Positions 54,201-62,935 of a stretch of DNA of 64,000 nt are shown piece by piece. Under the pieces are notes generated by a model, which saw nothing but the letters and a program-made list of their open reading frames with translations, was not told the DNA's origin and did no database searches. This DNA is from CALNYS01 sp942490855. GTDB lineage: Bacteria > Planctomycetota > Phycisphaerae > Phycisphaerales > UBA1924. Location of the stretch: the NCBI GenBank assembly GCA_942490855.1, contig CALNYS010000001.1, positions 124,001 through 188,000 on the forward strand. Direction: 5' to 3'. The position numbers and the translations under genes were made by a program. How positions within the stretch are numbered: the first letter of the stretch is position 1; every line of letters starts with the position of its first letter.

Positions 54201-56318
54201 TTATCTGACGGGCTTGCGCTTGTTCTTCTTGCGGCGCGGGGGGGCGCCCGGGGCGCCGGGCTCGCTCGCGGGGCCCGGGGCCTCGCTGTCGAGCTGTGAG
54301 CGGGTGACGGTCCGGTCGGGGGCGCCGCCCTTGAGTTTCCGGACCTGGTCGCGGAGCTTTGCTGCCTTCTCGAATTCGAAGGCCTCGGCCGCGGCGAGCA
54401 TCTCGGCCTCGAGCTGGGCGGCGAGCTCGCTGGCCTCGAACTGCTCGTCGGAGGCGCCGACGGCTGCCCGGGCGGTGCGCCGGGCGCGGAGGTCCTGCTC
54501 GAGCCCGTCGCGGAGCGCCTTGACGATCTGCGTGGGCGTGATGTTGTGTTCCTCGTTGTAGGCGAGCTGGATGGCGCGACGCCGGTCGGTCTCGCCGATC
54601 GCGGTCTGCATCGCGGCGGTCATCTTGTCCGCGTACATGATCACGCGCGAGTCGACGTTGCGCGCCGCGCGACCCATCTGCTGGATCAGCGACGTCGGGC
54701 TGCGCAGGAACCCCTCCTTGTCGGCGTCGAGGATGCACACCAGCGAGACCTCGGGCAGGTCGAGCCCCTCGCGCAGCAGGTTCACGCCCACGAGGATGTC
54801 GTACTCGCCGGCGCGAAGGGCGCGGAGGATCTCCACGCGGTCGAGCGTCTCGATCTCCGAGTGCAGGTAGCGCACCCGCAGCCCCTGCTCGTCGAGGTAC
54901 GTCGTGAGCTGCTCGCACAGGCGCTTGGTCAGCGCCGTCACCAGCACGCGCCCGCCTTCCTTCACCGTCGCGCGGCACTGCTCCAGCAGGTCGGGCACCT
55001 GCGTGTCGGCCGGGCGCACCTCCACCTCGGGATCGACCAGCCCGGTCGGGCGGATGATCTGCTCGACCACCTCGCCACCCGTGTGCTCGAGCTCGTAGGG
55101 GCCGGGCGTCGCGGAGACGTAGAGGATCTGCGGCGGGACGGTCTCGAACTCGCTGAACTGCAGCGGGCGGTTGTCGAGGGCGCTGGGCAGGCGGAACCCG
55201 TGCTCGACGAGCACCTTCTTGCGGGCCTGGTCGCCGTTGTACATCGCACGGATCTGCGGCAGCGTCACGTGCGACTCGTCGATCATGCAGAGCCAGCCGT
55301 GCTCTTGCGCGCCGGGGCTGTTGGCGAAGTAGTCCATCAGGGTGTGGGGCATCTCGCCGGGCAAGCGCCCGTCGAGGTGGCGGGAGTAGTTCTCGACGCC
55401 CTGGCAGTAGCCGAGCTCCTCGATCATCTCGAGGTCGTACTTGGTGCGCGAGAGCAAGCGCTGGGCCTCGAGGAGCTTGCCGTCCTCGCGCATCTTCTTG
55501 ACGTGGTGCGTGAGTTCCTCGCGGATGGACTCGATCGCGCGCTTCTGGATCTCTTCGTCAACGACGTAGTGGACGGCGGGGAAGATGAACGTCTGCTTCT
55601 CTTCCGCGAGGACCTCGCCCGAGAGCGGGTCGATCAGCAGGATGTTCTCGACCTCGTCGCCGAAGAGCTCGAAGCGCACCGCGTGCTGCTCGTACGCGGG
55701 GTAGACGTCGATGGTGTCGCCCTTAACGCGGTAGGTGGAGCGGGCGAAGTCGATGTCGTTGCGCTGGTACTGCATCGCGCTGAGCGCCAGCAGGAAGTCG
55801 CGCCGCGGGAGCATCTGCCCCTTCGTGACGGACACGACCTTCTTCTTGTACTGGTCGGGCGAGCCGAGGCCGAAGATGCACGAGACGGAGGCGACGACGA
55901 TCACGTCGCGGCGCGAGAGCAGCGAGCTGGTCGCGGCGAGGCGCAGGCGGTCGAGGTCGGCGTTGCGCGACGCGTCCTTCTCGATGTAGATGTCCCGCTG
56001 GGGGATGTACGCCTCGGGCTGGTAGTAGTCGTAGTAGCTCACGAAGTAGCTCACCGCGTTCTGCGGGAAGAGCTCGCGCATCTCTTCAAAGAGCTGCGCC
56101 GCGAGCGTCTTGTTGTGGCTGATGATCAGCGTGGGCTTGCGCGTCTCGGCGATGACGTTCGCCATCGTGAACGTCTTGCCGGTGCCCGTGGCGCCCAGCA
56201 GCACGGCGGCCTTGTCCCCGCGCGTGAGGCGGGACGTCAGCCCGGCGATCGCCGCGGGCTGATCGCCCGTGGGCGAGTGCGGGGCGGTGAGCTGGAATTC
56301 GCGGTCGATGGCGAGCAT
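54201..56318 (-). CDS. uvrB: Excinuclease ABC subunit B
   Basis: 705 residues; DNA-opening helicase-like subunit of the UvrABC system. Walker A GATGTGKT at 42-49, the beta-hairpin region YYDYYQPEAYIPQRD, DESHVTLPQI, LREGLDLPEVSL, and QMGRAARNVDSRV helicase motif VI. The C-terminal UVR motif (about 655-690, AFEFEKAAKLRDQVRKL) binds UvrC and is followed by a basic tail PPRRKKNKRKPVR. uvrC is not in the window. Confidence 0.97.
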   Translation of the reverse strand: MLAIDREFQLTAPHSPTGDQPAAIAGLTSRLTRGDKAAVLLGATGTGKTFTMANVIAETRKPTLIISHNKTLAAQLFEEMRELFPQNAVSYFVSYYDYYQPEAYIPQRDIYIEKDASRNADLDRLRLAATSSLLSRRDVIVVASVSCIFGLGSPDQYKKKVVSVTKGQMLPRRDFLLALSAMQYQRNDIDFARSTYRVKGDTIDVYPAYEQHAVRFELFGDEVENILLIDPLSGEVLAEEKQTFIFPAVHYVVDEEIQKRAIESIREELTHHVKKMREDGKLLEAQRLLSRTKYDLEMIEELGYCQGVENYSRHLDGRLPGEMPHTLMDYFANSPGAQEHGWLCMIDESHVTLPQIRAMYNGDQARKKVLVEHGFRLPSALDNRPLQFSEFETVPPQILYVSATPGPYELEHTGGEVVEQIIRPTGLVDPEVEVRPADTQVPDLLEQCRATVKEGGRVLVTALTKRLCEQLTTYLDEQGLRVRYLHSEIETLDRVEILRALRAGEYDILVGVNLLREGLDLPEVSLVCILDADKEGFLRSPTSLIQQMGRAARNVDSRVIMYADKMTAAMQTAIGETDRRRAIQLAYNEEHNITPTQIVKALRDGLEQDLRARRTARAAVGASDEQFEASELAAQLEAEMLAAAEAFEFEKAAKLRDQVRKLKGGAPDRTVTRSQLDSEAPGPASEPGAPGAPPRRKKNKRKPVR

Positions 56319-56357
56319 GGGGGGATGGTAGGGGGCGACGATTTCGTGTGGAGACGC

Positions 56358-56389
56358 TTGACCGGGTCAATAAGTGACCATATAGTCAC
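56358..56389 (+). promoter_or_regulatory. Promoter with overlapping palindromic operator for the ArsR operon
   Basis: TTGACC (56358-56363), exactly 17 bases, TATAGT (56381-56386): the best promoter match in the window. The -10 is embedded in GTGAC-CATATA-GTCAC (56374-56389), an inverted repeat with 5-base arms, and the -35 in TTGACC-G-GGTCAA (56358-56370). Both are plausible sites for the ArsR-type repressor encoded third in the operon. Confidence 0.7.
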
Positions 56390-56431
56390 ATGAACAACCC
56401 AGCGGGCTCGGCCCGCGGAAAGGGGCGTGCC

Positions 56432-56887
56432 ATGGGCGCGACGCAGACAGGCGGCGAGGAGACGCTGCGGGTGGAGATGGACGTGGCGATCGAGGCGCCC
56501 GTCGCCAGCGTGTTCTCGATCATCACCGGACGCTTCGACGAGTGGCTCCGCGGGCAGGAGGGGGAGTCGATGAAGCTCACCCTCGAGCCCTTCCCGGGCG
56601 GGCGCCTCTGGCGCGACCTCGGCGACGCAGGCGGGCACCTCTGGGGGCACGTGCAGGTCATCAAGCCGCCCAGGCTTCTCGAGATCACGGGCCCGCTGTT
56701 CGTGTCGGCGCCCTGCCTGTCGCACCTGACGTTCCGCCTCGAGGAGGACGGCGCGGGCACGCGGCTACAGTTCACTCACCGCGCCGTCGGCGCCTTCCCC
56801 GCCGAGATGGGCGAGGGCGTGAACGAAGGCTGGAAGATGGTTCTGATCGATCACCTCAAAGCGCTCTGTGAAGGGAGCACGACATGA
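56432..56887 (+). CDS. SRPBCC (AHSA1-like) domain protein
   Basis: 151 residues from the ATG at 56432, which has AAGGGG upstream. An earlier in-frame ATG at 56390 lies at or before the predicted transcription start, so I exclude it. The START/AHSA1 pattern is VEMDVAIEAPVASVFSIITG at the start, GRLWRDLGDAGGHLWGHVQV in the middle and a long final helix GWKMVLIDHLKALCEG. These are ligand-binding folds of unknown substrate. It is followed by DinB-like and ArsR genes, an arrangement common for small ArsR/AHSA1/DinB operons. It overlaps the next gene by ATGA. Confidence 0.88.
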   Translation: MGATQTGGEETLRVEMDVAIEAPVASVFSIITGRFDEWLRGQEGESMKLTLEPFPGGRLWRDLGDAGGHLWGHVQVIKPPRLLEITGPLFVSAPCLSHLTFRLEEDGAGTRLQFTHRAVGAFPAEMGEGVNEGWKMVLIDHLKALCEGSTT

Positions 56888-57393
56888 CGACGACGACTCT
56901 CGGGCCCAACGAAACAGTGCGCGACGCCGCGCTGGGCATGATCGAGAAGATGCGGGCGAACGGGCAGCAGGTCTACGACAGCCTGAGCGACGACCAGTGG
57001 TTCGCGCAGGCCGGTGAGGGGACCAACCACGCGATGTGGATCGCGGGGCACCTCGCGACGTCCACCGGGTACTTCGCCGAGATGATGGGCGGCGAGAACC
57101 CCGCGCCCGAGTCGTACCACGCAATCTTCGACGCGGGTACGGAACCCTCCGCCGACCGCTCGCTCTACCCGTCGCCCGCGGAGGTGCGCGCGGAGATGGA
57201 GAAGGGGTACGCGGCGCTGCGTTCAGCGCTCGAAGGGCTCAGCGAGGCGGAACTCGCCGAGCCGCTCAGCGAGGACTTCCAAGGGTTCACCCGTGTTGAG
57301 GCCGCGCTGCTGACGCTTTGGCACGACTCGTTCCACGCGGGGCAGATCGCTTCGGTGCGCAAGGCGCAGGGCCTCTCGCCGCTCTTCATGTAA
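56884..57393 (+). CDS. DinB-family four-helix protein
   Basis: 169 residues. Four-helix DinB/YfiT-like fold with three His in the expected positions: His near residue 49 in TNHAMWIAGHLATS, and two in LTLWHDSFHAGQIASVRKAQ near the C-terminus, likely metal ligands. DinB proteins act as thiol-dependent transferases or are uncharacterised. The ATG overlaps the SRPBCC stop, so the two proteins are coupled. Confidence 0.9.
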   Translation: MTTTTLGPNETVRDAALGMIEKMRANGQQVYDSLSDDQWFAQAGEGTNHAMWIAGHLATSTGYFAEMMGGENPAPESYHAIFDAGTEPSADRSLYPSPAEVRAEMEKGYAALRSALEGLSEAELAEPLSEDFQGFTRVEAALLTLWHDSFHAGQIASVRKAQGLSPLFM

Positions 57394-57405
57394 GGGAGCG
57401 CCGTC

Positions 57406-57723
57406 ATGGACGACGGCCTCAATCCAGTGTTCAGAGCGCTCGGCGATCCCACCCGCCGGGCGATTCTTGATGCGCTCTACGAGCGCCCGCTCACGACGGG
57501 CGGCCTCGCGGCGCGGTTCCCCGACATCACGCGCTACGCGGTGATGAAGCACCTGAAGGTGCTGGTCGAGGCGGATCTGGTCGTCGTGCGGCGCGAGGGC
57601 AAGCAGCGCTGGAACGCGCTCAACCCCGTGCCGCTGCGCCAGATGTACCGCAGGTGGGTGGGCAAGTACATGGAGCACTGGGGCGAGGCGGGTCTGCGGA
57701 TCAAGGACCTCGCGGAGGAGTGA
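57406..57723 (+). CDS. ArsR-family transcriptional repressor
   Basis: 105 residues. Winged helix-turn-helix: NPVFRALGDPTRRAILDALY, then RPLTTGGLAARF, ITRYAVMKHLKVLVEADLVV and the wing REGKQRWNAL. The metal-binding ELCVC motif of ArsR/SmtB is absent, as in the sub-group that pairs with AHSA1 genes. It is the last gene of the operon and the probable binder of the palindrome at 56374-56389, giving autoregulation. Confidence 0.93.
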   Translation: MDDGLNPVFRALGDPTRRAILDALYERPLTTGGLAARFPDITRYAVMKHLKVLVEADLVVVRREGKQRWNALNPVPLRQMYRRWVGKYMEHWGEAGLRIKDLAEE

Positions 57724-57816
57724 CGCGTCCTGCGCGCGTTGGTTTGGGACATGCAGCGGGGGCGGCGTTTCCGCATACTGTTGTCGGGCCAGCAGACGCC
57801 CGACGGAGACCCCCGC

Positions 57817-58380
57817 ATGCTCGACGCCCTCTTTTCCAACGGAGCCGCCTGGTTCGGTGTGCCCGCGGTCTTCGGGACCGCGTTCTTCACGCTGCGCCTG
57901 CTGGCGATGTTCATCGGCGGCGACGGCGGGATGGACCTCGACGTGGACGCGGACGTGGATGTTGATGCGTCCAATAGCGCGTTCCGGGCCCTGTCGGTCC
58001 AGAGCCTCTCGGCGTTCCTGATGGGGTTCGGCTGGGGCGGGCTGGGGGCGTGGCACGGCGCGGGGTGGGGCATGGTCGCGAGCGGCGCGGTCGGGCTCGG
58101 CGCGGGCGTCGGGATGGTCTGGCTGCTCGGGCTGCTGCTCAAGGCGGTGCACGACCTCCAGAGCAGCGGCAATCAGGATTTTAGCGCGTTCGTCGGCGAC
58201 GAGGGCGTGGTGTATGTCACCGTCCCGGGCGAGCGCGCCGGGCGCGGGCAGGTGCAGGTCGTCCACGGCGACCGCCAGCGGACGTGCGACGCGATGACCG
58301 AATCGCGCGAGCTTGTCACGCGCACGCGTGTGCGCATCGCGGCGGTCGAGGGCAACGTGCTCATCGTGGTGGAAGCCTAA
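57817..58380 (+). CDS. NfeD-like membrane protein
   Basis: 187 residues from ATG with GGAG upstream. Three membrane segments (about 8-32, 64-82, 88-112), with an Asp/Val-rich stretch MDLDVDADVDVDAS between the first two. The soluble C-terminal domain (about 120-187: FVGDEGVVYVTVPGER then TRVRIAAVEGNVLIVVEA) has the beta-barrel OB-like pattern of NfeD. NfeD proteins are almost always encoded next to flotillin or stomatin genes and work with them, as here, with 31 bases between. Confidence 0.83.
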   Translation: MLDALFSNGAAWFGVPAVFGTAFFTLRLLAMFIGGDGGMDLDVDADVDVDASNSAFRALSVQSLSAFLMGFGWGGLGAWHGAGWGMVASGAVGLGAGVGMVWLLGLLLKAVHDLQSSGNQDFSAFVGDEGVVYVTVPGERAGRGQVQVVHGDRQRTCDAMTESRELVTRTRVRIAAVEGNVLIVVEA

Positions 58381-58411
58381 GAGCCCGCGCGGCTCAGAAT
58401 CGGGAGATCGG

Positions 58412-60010
58412 ATGACGCCATTGGTACTCGCGCAGGAGAGCACCGGGATCAACCCCGCGTGGTGGCTCGGCCTCATCGGCGCCGCGCTGCTGCTGCTGCT
58501 CTTCTTCGTCCTCTTCACCGTCAACCAGTACAAGCGTTGTCCCTCGAACCGCATCCTCGTGGTGTTCGGTCGCGTGGGCACCAACCAGGCGGCGAAGTGT
58601 CTCCACGGCGGCGGCGCGTTCATCATCCCGCTCGTCCAGGACTACGGGTTCCTTGACCTCGAGCCCCTCGTCATCGACATCCCGCTCGAGGGCGCGCTGT
58701 CGCTGAACAACATCCGCGTGAACGTCCCGGCGACCTTCACCGTGGGCATCTCCACCGACCCGGTGCTGATGAACAACGCGGCGGAACGCCTGCTGAACCT
58801 GTCTGACACGAAAGTCAGCGAGCAGGCGCAGGACATCATCCTGGGCCAGCTGCGCCTGGTCATCGCGACCCTGTCGATCGAAGAGATCAACAAGGACCGC
58901 GAGAAGTTCATGGCGCAGATCAACGAGAACGTCGGGCAGGAGATCAACAAGATCGGTCTCGAGCTGATCAACGTGAACATCCGCGACATCACCGACGAGA
59001 GCGGCTACATCGTCGCGATCGGGCAGCGCGCGGCGGCCGAGGCCATCAACCGCGCCAAGGTCGAGGTCTCCGAGCAGGAGCGCGACGGCGCCATCGGGCA
59101 GGCGGCCGCCAACCGCGACCGCGTCGTGCGCGTCTCGCAGGAGTCCGCGGCAGCCGAGGAAGGCAAGAAGGACGCCGAGCGCCTCCAGCGCATCGCGGTC
59201 GCGCGCCTCGAGTCCGAGGCGGTCACGGGCGAGGTCGAGTCGGTCCGCAACATGGAGATCGCCAAGGCCGACCGCGACGCCGAGACCGTCGCGGCGCGCA
59301 AGCGCGCCGAGCGGGAGCAGCGCGTGAAGGTCGCCGAGGCGGAAGCCACGGCGCGCGAGGGCGAGAACGAGTCCTCCGCCCGCGTCGCCGACTCCGACGC
59401 CCAGCTCGCCGAGATCCGCGCGGCCTCGAAGCAGCGCGCGGGCGTGGCGTCCGCGAACGCCGACAAGCTCATCCTCGACGCCGAACGCGAGGAAGAGCTC
59501 TCCCGCCTGAGCAAGGAACAGCTCGCGCCGCAGGAGATCGAGAAGAAGCGCATCGAGATCGCCGCCGAGGCCGAGGCCGAGCGCCAGCGCCGCGAGGCGC
59601 GCGGTGAAGCCGACGCCATCCTCGCCCGCTACATGGCCGAGGCCGAGGGCGTGCAGAAGGTGCTCGAGGCCAAGGCCGAGGGCTACCGCATGCTCATGGG
59701 CGCCTGCTCCGAGCAGCCCGACATCGCCCCGACCCTGCTGATGATCGAGCACCTGCCCGCGATCGTCGCCGAGCAGGTCAAGGCGATCCAGAACCTCAAG
59801 ATCGACAAGATCACCGTCTGGGACGGCGGGCGCGGTGGTTCCGGCGGGGGCGCGACCAGCGACTTCCTCTCCGGGCTCATCGGCTCGCTCCCCGCGGTGC
59901 ACGAGCTCGCCAAACAGGCCGGCGTTGACCTGCCCAGCTACCTCGGTCGCCTCGACCCCGAGGCCGCGGCCGACGGGGCTCGCATCGTCGAACCCAAGCC
60001 CGAGGCGTAA
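58412..60010 (+). CDS. Flotillin family protein
   Basis: 532 residues. One membrane helix (about 17-39, WWLGLIGAALLLLLFFVLFT) is followed by the SPFH/PHB domain (about 45-210: RVGTNQAAKCLHGGGAFIIP ... GYIVAIGQRAAAEAINRAKV). A long Ala/Glu/Arg-rich coiled coil (about 215-440) and a C-terminal oligomerisation segment complete it. Flotillins scaffold membrane microdomains in the inner membrane. The pairing with NfeD upstream is the usual one. GGGAG precedes the ATG. Confidence 0.94.
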   Translation: MTPLVLAQESTGINPAWWLGLIGAALLLLLFFVLFTVNQYKRCPSNRILVVFGRVGTNQAAKCLHGGGAFIIPLVQDYGFLDLEPLVIDIPLEGALSLNNIRVNVPATFTVGISTDPVLMNNAAERLLNLSDTKVSEQAQDIILGQLRLVIATLSIEEINKDREKFMAQINENVGQEINKIGLELINVNIRDITDESGYIVAIGQRAAAEAINRAKVEVSEQERDGAIGQAAANRDRVVRVSQESAAAEEGKKDAERLQRIAVARLESEAVTGEVESVRNMEIAKADRDAETVAARKRAEREQRVKVAEAEATAREGENESSARVADSDAQLAEIRAASKQRAGVASANADKLILDAEREEELSRLSKEQLAPQEIEKKRIEIAAEAEAERQRREARGEADAILARYMAEAEGVQKVLEAKAEGYRMLMGACSEQPDIAPTLLMIEHLPAIVAEQVKAIQNLKIDKITVWDGGRGGSGGGATSDFLSGLIGSLPAVHELAKQAGVDLPSYLGRLDPEAAADGARIVEPKPEA

Positions 60011-60025
60011 GCCGCGCGGGCCGGC

Positions 60026-60907
60026 TTAGGCGCCCACGCGGGTGCGCACGTCCATGAGCTCCTGGAAGAAGATCTGCGTGGTCATCTTCTCGAGGTAGTT
60101 CACGCCGGCCGTGCCGCCCGTGCCGCGCTTGTAGCCGATGGTGCGCAGGACGGTCTTGAGGTGGCGGAAGCGCCATAACTGGAAGGACTCCTCGAGGTCC
60201 ACCAGCTTCTCGCACATCTCGTACGCGTCCCAGTGCTCGGTGGGGTTGTCGTAGATGGTCTGGAGGACGTCCACCACCCGGTCGTCGGGGTCGCGCTTGA
60301 CGGACCAGTCCCGCTCGATCGCCTCGGCTGGCAGCGCCATGCCCCGCCGGGCGAGGTGGCGCAGGAACTCCTCGTAGAGGCTCGGGGCCTCGAGGATTTC
60401 TTTGAGGGCGGCGTGCGTCTCGGGGTCGTGGGCGAAGACCGCCAGCAGCCCGGCGTTCTTGTTGCCCATCAGGAACTCGATGGTGCGGTACTGCGGGCTC
60501 TGGAACCCCGAGGCGTTGGCCAGCACGCCGCGGAACTCGGCGTACTCGTTCGGAGTGAGCGTCGCGAGCACGCTCCAGGCGTTCGTGAGCTGGGTCTGGA
60601 TGTGCTTGACCCGGGAGAGGATCTTGAAGGTGTGCCCCAGCTCGTCGGCCCGGATCCGCCGGACGGCCTCCCGCAGCTCGTGGATGATGAGCTTCATCCA
60701 GAGCTCGGAGGTCTGGTGCTGGATGATGAAAAGCATCTCGTCGTGGTGCTCTGGGGAGGACAACGGCTTCTGCGAGGCGAGCAGGGTGTCCAGGCAGAGG
60801 TAGCCCGAGTAGGTGAGTCGGTCGCTGAAGTCGGTGTGGGCGCCCTCGGCGATCGGCGTTTGGGAGCCGTCAGAGGGGTTTTCAGAGGCGTGGGGGCAGG
60901 GGGGCAT
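60026..60907 (-). CDS. kynA: Tryptophan 2,3-dioxygenase
   Basis: 293 residues; heme enzyme opening the indole ring of tryptophan to N-formylkynurenine. Signatures: LTYSGYLCLDTLLASQKPLS, FIIQHQTSELWMKLIIHELR (substrate-contact His64), NASGFQSPQYRTIEFLMGNK, and FQLWRFRHLKTVLRTIGYKR GTGGTAGVNYL with the heme-ligand His. No other kynurenine-pathway gene is near. It is divergent from mnmG, with an orphan terminator in the gap. Confidence 0.96.
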   Translation of the reverse strand: MPPCPHASENPSDGSQTPIAEGAHTDFSDRLTYSGYLCLDTLLASQKPLSSPEHHDEMLFIIQHQTSELWMKLIIHELREAVRRIRADELGHTFKILSRVKHIQTQLTNAWSVLATLTPNEYAEFRGVLANASGFQSPQYRTIEFLMGNKNAGLLAVFAHDPETHAALKEILEAPSLYEEFLRHLARRGMALPAEAIERDWSVKRDPDDRVVDVLQTIYDNPTEHWDAYEMCEKLVDLEESFQLWRFRHLKTVLRTIGYKRGTGGTAGVNYLEKMTTQIFFQELMDVRTRVGA

Positions 60908-61000
60908 GGGGTTCCGTTCGGTGGTGGCGGAAACTTTCGCAAAAGCGGCGTATTCTTCCGCCGGTTCTCGGATCGTCTGGTAAACTCAACTCGCGACTCT

Positions 61001-61042
61001 GCGTGGGTGGCCGACCTCCCCGGGCCACCCGCGTTTTTTTTT
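61001..61042 (+). terminator. Orphan rho-independent terminator upstream of mnmG
   Basis: GCGTGGGTGGCC pairs with GGCCACCCGCGT (a 12-bp stem with wobbles) around a ten-base loop, followed by nine T. The T tail is on the plus strand, but the genes on both sides are divergent, so no gene ends here. TGGTAAACT at 60978-60986 looks like an extended -10, which would give a transcript of about 50 bases ending at this terminator. Confidence 0.8.
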
Positions 61043-61093
61043 GCGCAGAACGAACGGGGGAAGACGCCCCCTCACGATTCTCAGAACGATCCG

Positions 61094-61099
61094 TAGGAT
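61094..61099 (+). promoter_or_regulatory. -10 box (TAGGAT) of mnmG
   Basis: TAGGAT ends six bases before the mnmG GTG with no Shine-Dalgarno in between. It is downstream of the orphan terminator, so mnmG transcription need not pass through it. Confidence 0.35.
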
Positions 61100-61105
61100 A
61101 CCCGC

Positions 61106-62935
61106 GTGAGCGAGCGGCACGACATTGTGGTGGTGGGCGGCGGGCACGCCGGGGCCGAGGCGGCGTGGGCCGCGGCGAACCTGGGCGCCCGCGTGGCGCT
61201 CGTGACGCTCGACCCGTCCACGATCGGCGTGATGAGCTGCAACCCGGCGATCGGCGGGCTCGCCAAGGGGCAGATCGTCCGCGAGATCGACGCGCTGGGC
61301 GGGCTGATGGGCCTCGCCGCCGACGCCACGGGGCTGAACTTCAAGATCCTCAACCAGAGCAAGGGCCCGGCCGTCCGCGGCCCCCGCTGCCAGAGCGACC
61401 GCATCCTCTATGCGCAGTGCGTTCAGCGGATGATCGCGTCCCGCCCCGAGATCGAGGTGATCAGCGGTGCGGTGGAGCGGGTGCTGCTCGAGGGCGACGC
61501 GGCCGGCGGCGTGGTGCTTTCCGACGGGCGCGCCCTGCGCGCACGGGCGGTGGTGCTCACGACGGGCACCTTCATGCGCGGGCTGATGCACACGGGCGAG
61601 GAGCGGACCCCGGGCGGGCGCGCGGGCGAGGCGCCGGCGACGGGGATCTCGCGCGAGCTGGAACGCATGGGCTTCGAGCTCGGGCGCCTGCGCACCGGGA
61701 CGCCGCCGCGCCTGCGCAAGTCGTCGATCGAATGGGACTCCCTCGAAGCGCAGTGGGGGGACGACCCGGCGATCCCCTTTAGCGATCTCACCGCGGCCAG
61801 CGAAACAGAATGGGTGGAGCGCTTCCCGGCGATCGAGCAGATCGACTGCCGCATCACGCGCACGAGCCCCGAGGCGCACGAGCTGATCCGCCAGAACCTC
61901 GACCGGGCGCCGATGTACAACGGGCAGATCGAATCCCCCGGGCCGCGCTACTGCCCGTCGATCGAGGACAAGGCGGTGCGGTTCGCGGAGCGCGAGAGCC
62001 ATCACGTGTTCCTCGAGCCCGAGAGCGTCGGGTCCGAGTGGGTGTACTGCAACGGGATCGCGACGAGCACGCCGCGCGACGTGCAGGACGTGGTCGTGCG
62101 CACGATGCCGGGGTGCGCGGACGCGGAGATCCTGCGCTACGGGTACGCGGTCGAGTACGACATGGTGCGCCCGCACCAGATCGACGCGACGTGCATGACC
62201 AAGCGCGTACCAGGGTTTTTCCTCGCGGGGCAGATCAACGGGACGAGCGGGTACGAGGAAGCCGCGGCGCAGGGGCTGCTCGCGGGGCTCAACGCGGTGC
62301 GCTTCGCCCGCGGCGAGGAGCCGGTGCGCCTGGGGCGCGACGAGGCGTACATGGGCGTGCTGATTGACGATCTCGCGACAAAAACGCCCGTCGAGCCCTA
62401 CCGCATGTTCACGAGCCGGGCCGAGCACCGCCTGATGCTGCGCAGCGACAACTCCGCCGACCGCCTGACGCCCAAAGCGCGCGAGTGGGGGCTTGTGGGC
62501 GACGCGCGGTGGCGCCTCTACGGCGCGCGCCGGGCGGCGCTCGACGACCTCAACGCGCGCATCGACGCGGTGCGCGTGGACGGCGCGGAGCTGGGGCACG
62601 CGATGAAGCGCCCGGGCTTCGGCGTAGACGAGTTGCAGCGGGCCGTGGGCGGCGCGTGGACGCGCGGCGTGCTGGAGACGGCGCTCGCCGAGCGCCAGTA
62701 CGCCGGCTACATCGCGCGCCAGCGGGCGGAGATCAAGCGCCACGCGCAGATGGAACACCGGCGGGTGCCGGGGTGGATCGACTACTCGCGTCTCGCGGGG
62801 CTGCGCACGGAGGCGAAGAACGCGCTGCTGCGCTTCGCGCCGGCGACGTTCGGGCAGGCCTCGCGCCTCGAGGGCGTCACGCCCGCGGACGTGACGGTGC
62901 TCCTGGTCGCGGCGAAGCGCGGGGCGGAATCGTGA
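61106..62935 (+). CDS. mnmG: tRNA uridine-5-carboxymethylaminomethyl modification enzyme MnmG
   Basis: 609 residues from GTG, close to the usual 620-630. FAD/NAD-dependent partner of MnmE that modifies the wobble uridine of tRNAs. Motifs: DIVVVGGGHAGAEAAWAAAN (dinucleotide fold), MSCNPAIGGLAKGQIVREID, GPAVRGPRCQSDR, GTSGYEEAAAQGLLAGLNA and FTSRAEHRLMLRSDNSADRL. mnmE is not in the window. It overlaps the methyltransferase gene downstream by GTGA; in many bacteria rsmG follows here, but this gene is a different type. Confidence 0.96.
   Translation: MSERHDIVVVGGGHAGAEAAWAAANLGARVALVTLDPSTIGVMSCNPAIGGLAKGQIVREIDALGGLMGLAADATGLNFKILNQSKGPAVRGPRCQSDRILYAQCVQRMIASRPEIEVISGAVERVLLEGDAAGGVVLSDGRALRARAVVLTTGTFMRGLMHTGEERTPGGRAGEAPATGISRELERMGFELGRLRTGTPPRLRKSSIEWDSLEAQWGDDPAIPFSDLTAASETEWVERFPAIEQIDCRITRTSPEAHELIRQNLDRAPMYNGQIESPGPRYCPSIEDKAVRFAERESHHVFLEPESVGSEWVYCNGIATSTPRDVQDVVVRTMPGCADAEILRYGYAVEYDMVRPHQIDATCMTKRVPGFFLAGQINGTSGYEEAAAQGLLAGLNAVRFARGEEPVRLGRDEAYMGVLIDDLATKTPVEPYRMFTSRAEHRLMLRSDNSADRLTPKAREWGLVGDARWRLYGARRAALDDLNARIDAVRVDGAELGHAMKRPGFGVDELQRAVGGAWTRGVLETALAERQYAGYIARQRAEIKRHAQMEHRRVPGWIDYSRLAGLRTEAKNALLRFAPATFGQASRLEGVTPADVTVLLVAAKRGAES

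Noticed and set aside
56390..56431. Extended N-terminus of the SRPBCC protein from the ATG at 56390
   Set aside because: That ATG touches the operator and lies at or before the predicted transcription start; the ATG at 56432 has a ribosome-binding site.
60233..61096. Plus-strand 287-codon frame that the orphan terminator could have served
   Set aside because: It is antisense to tryptophan 2,3-dioxygenase with low-complexity translation, so it does not explain the terminator.
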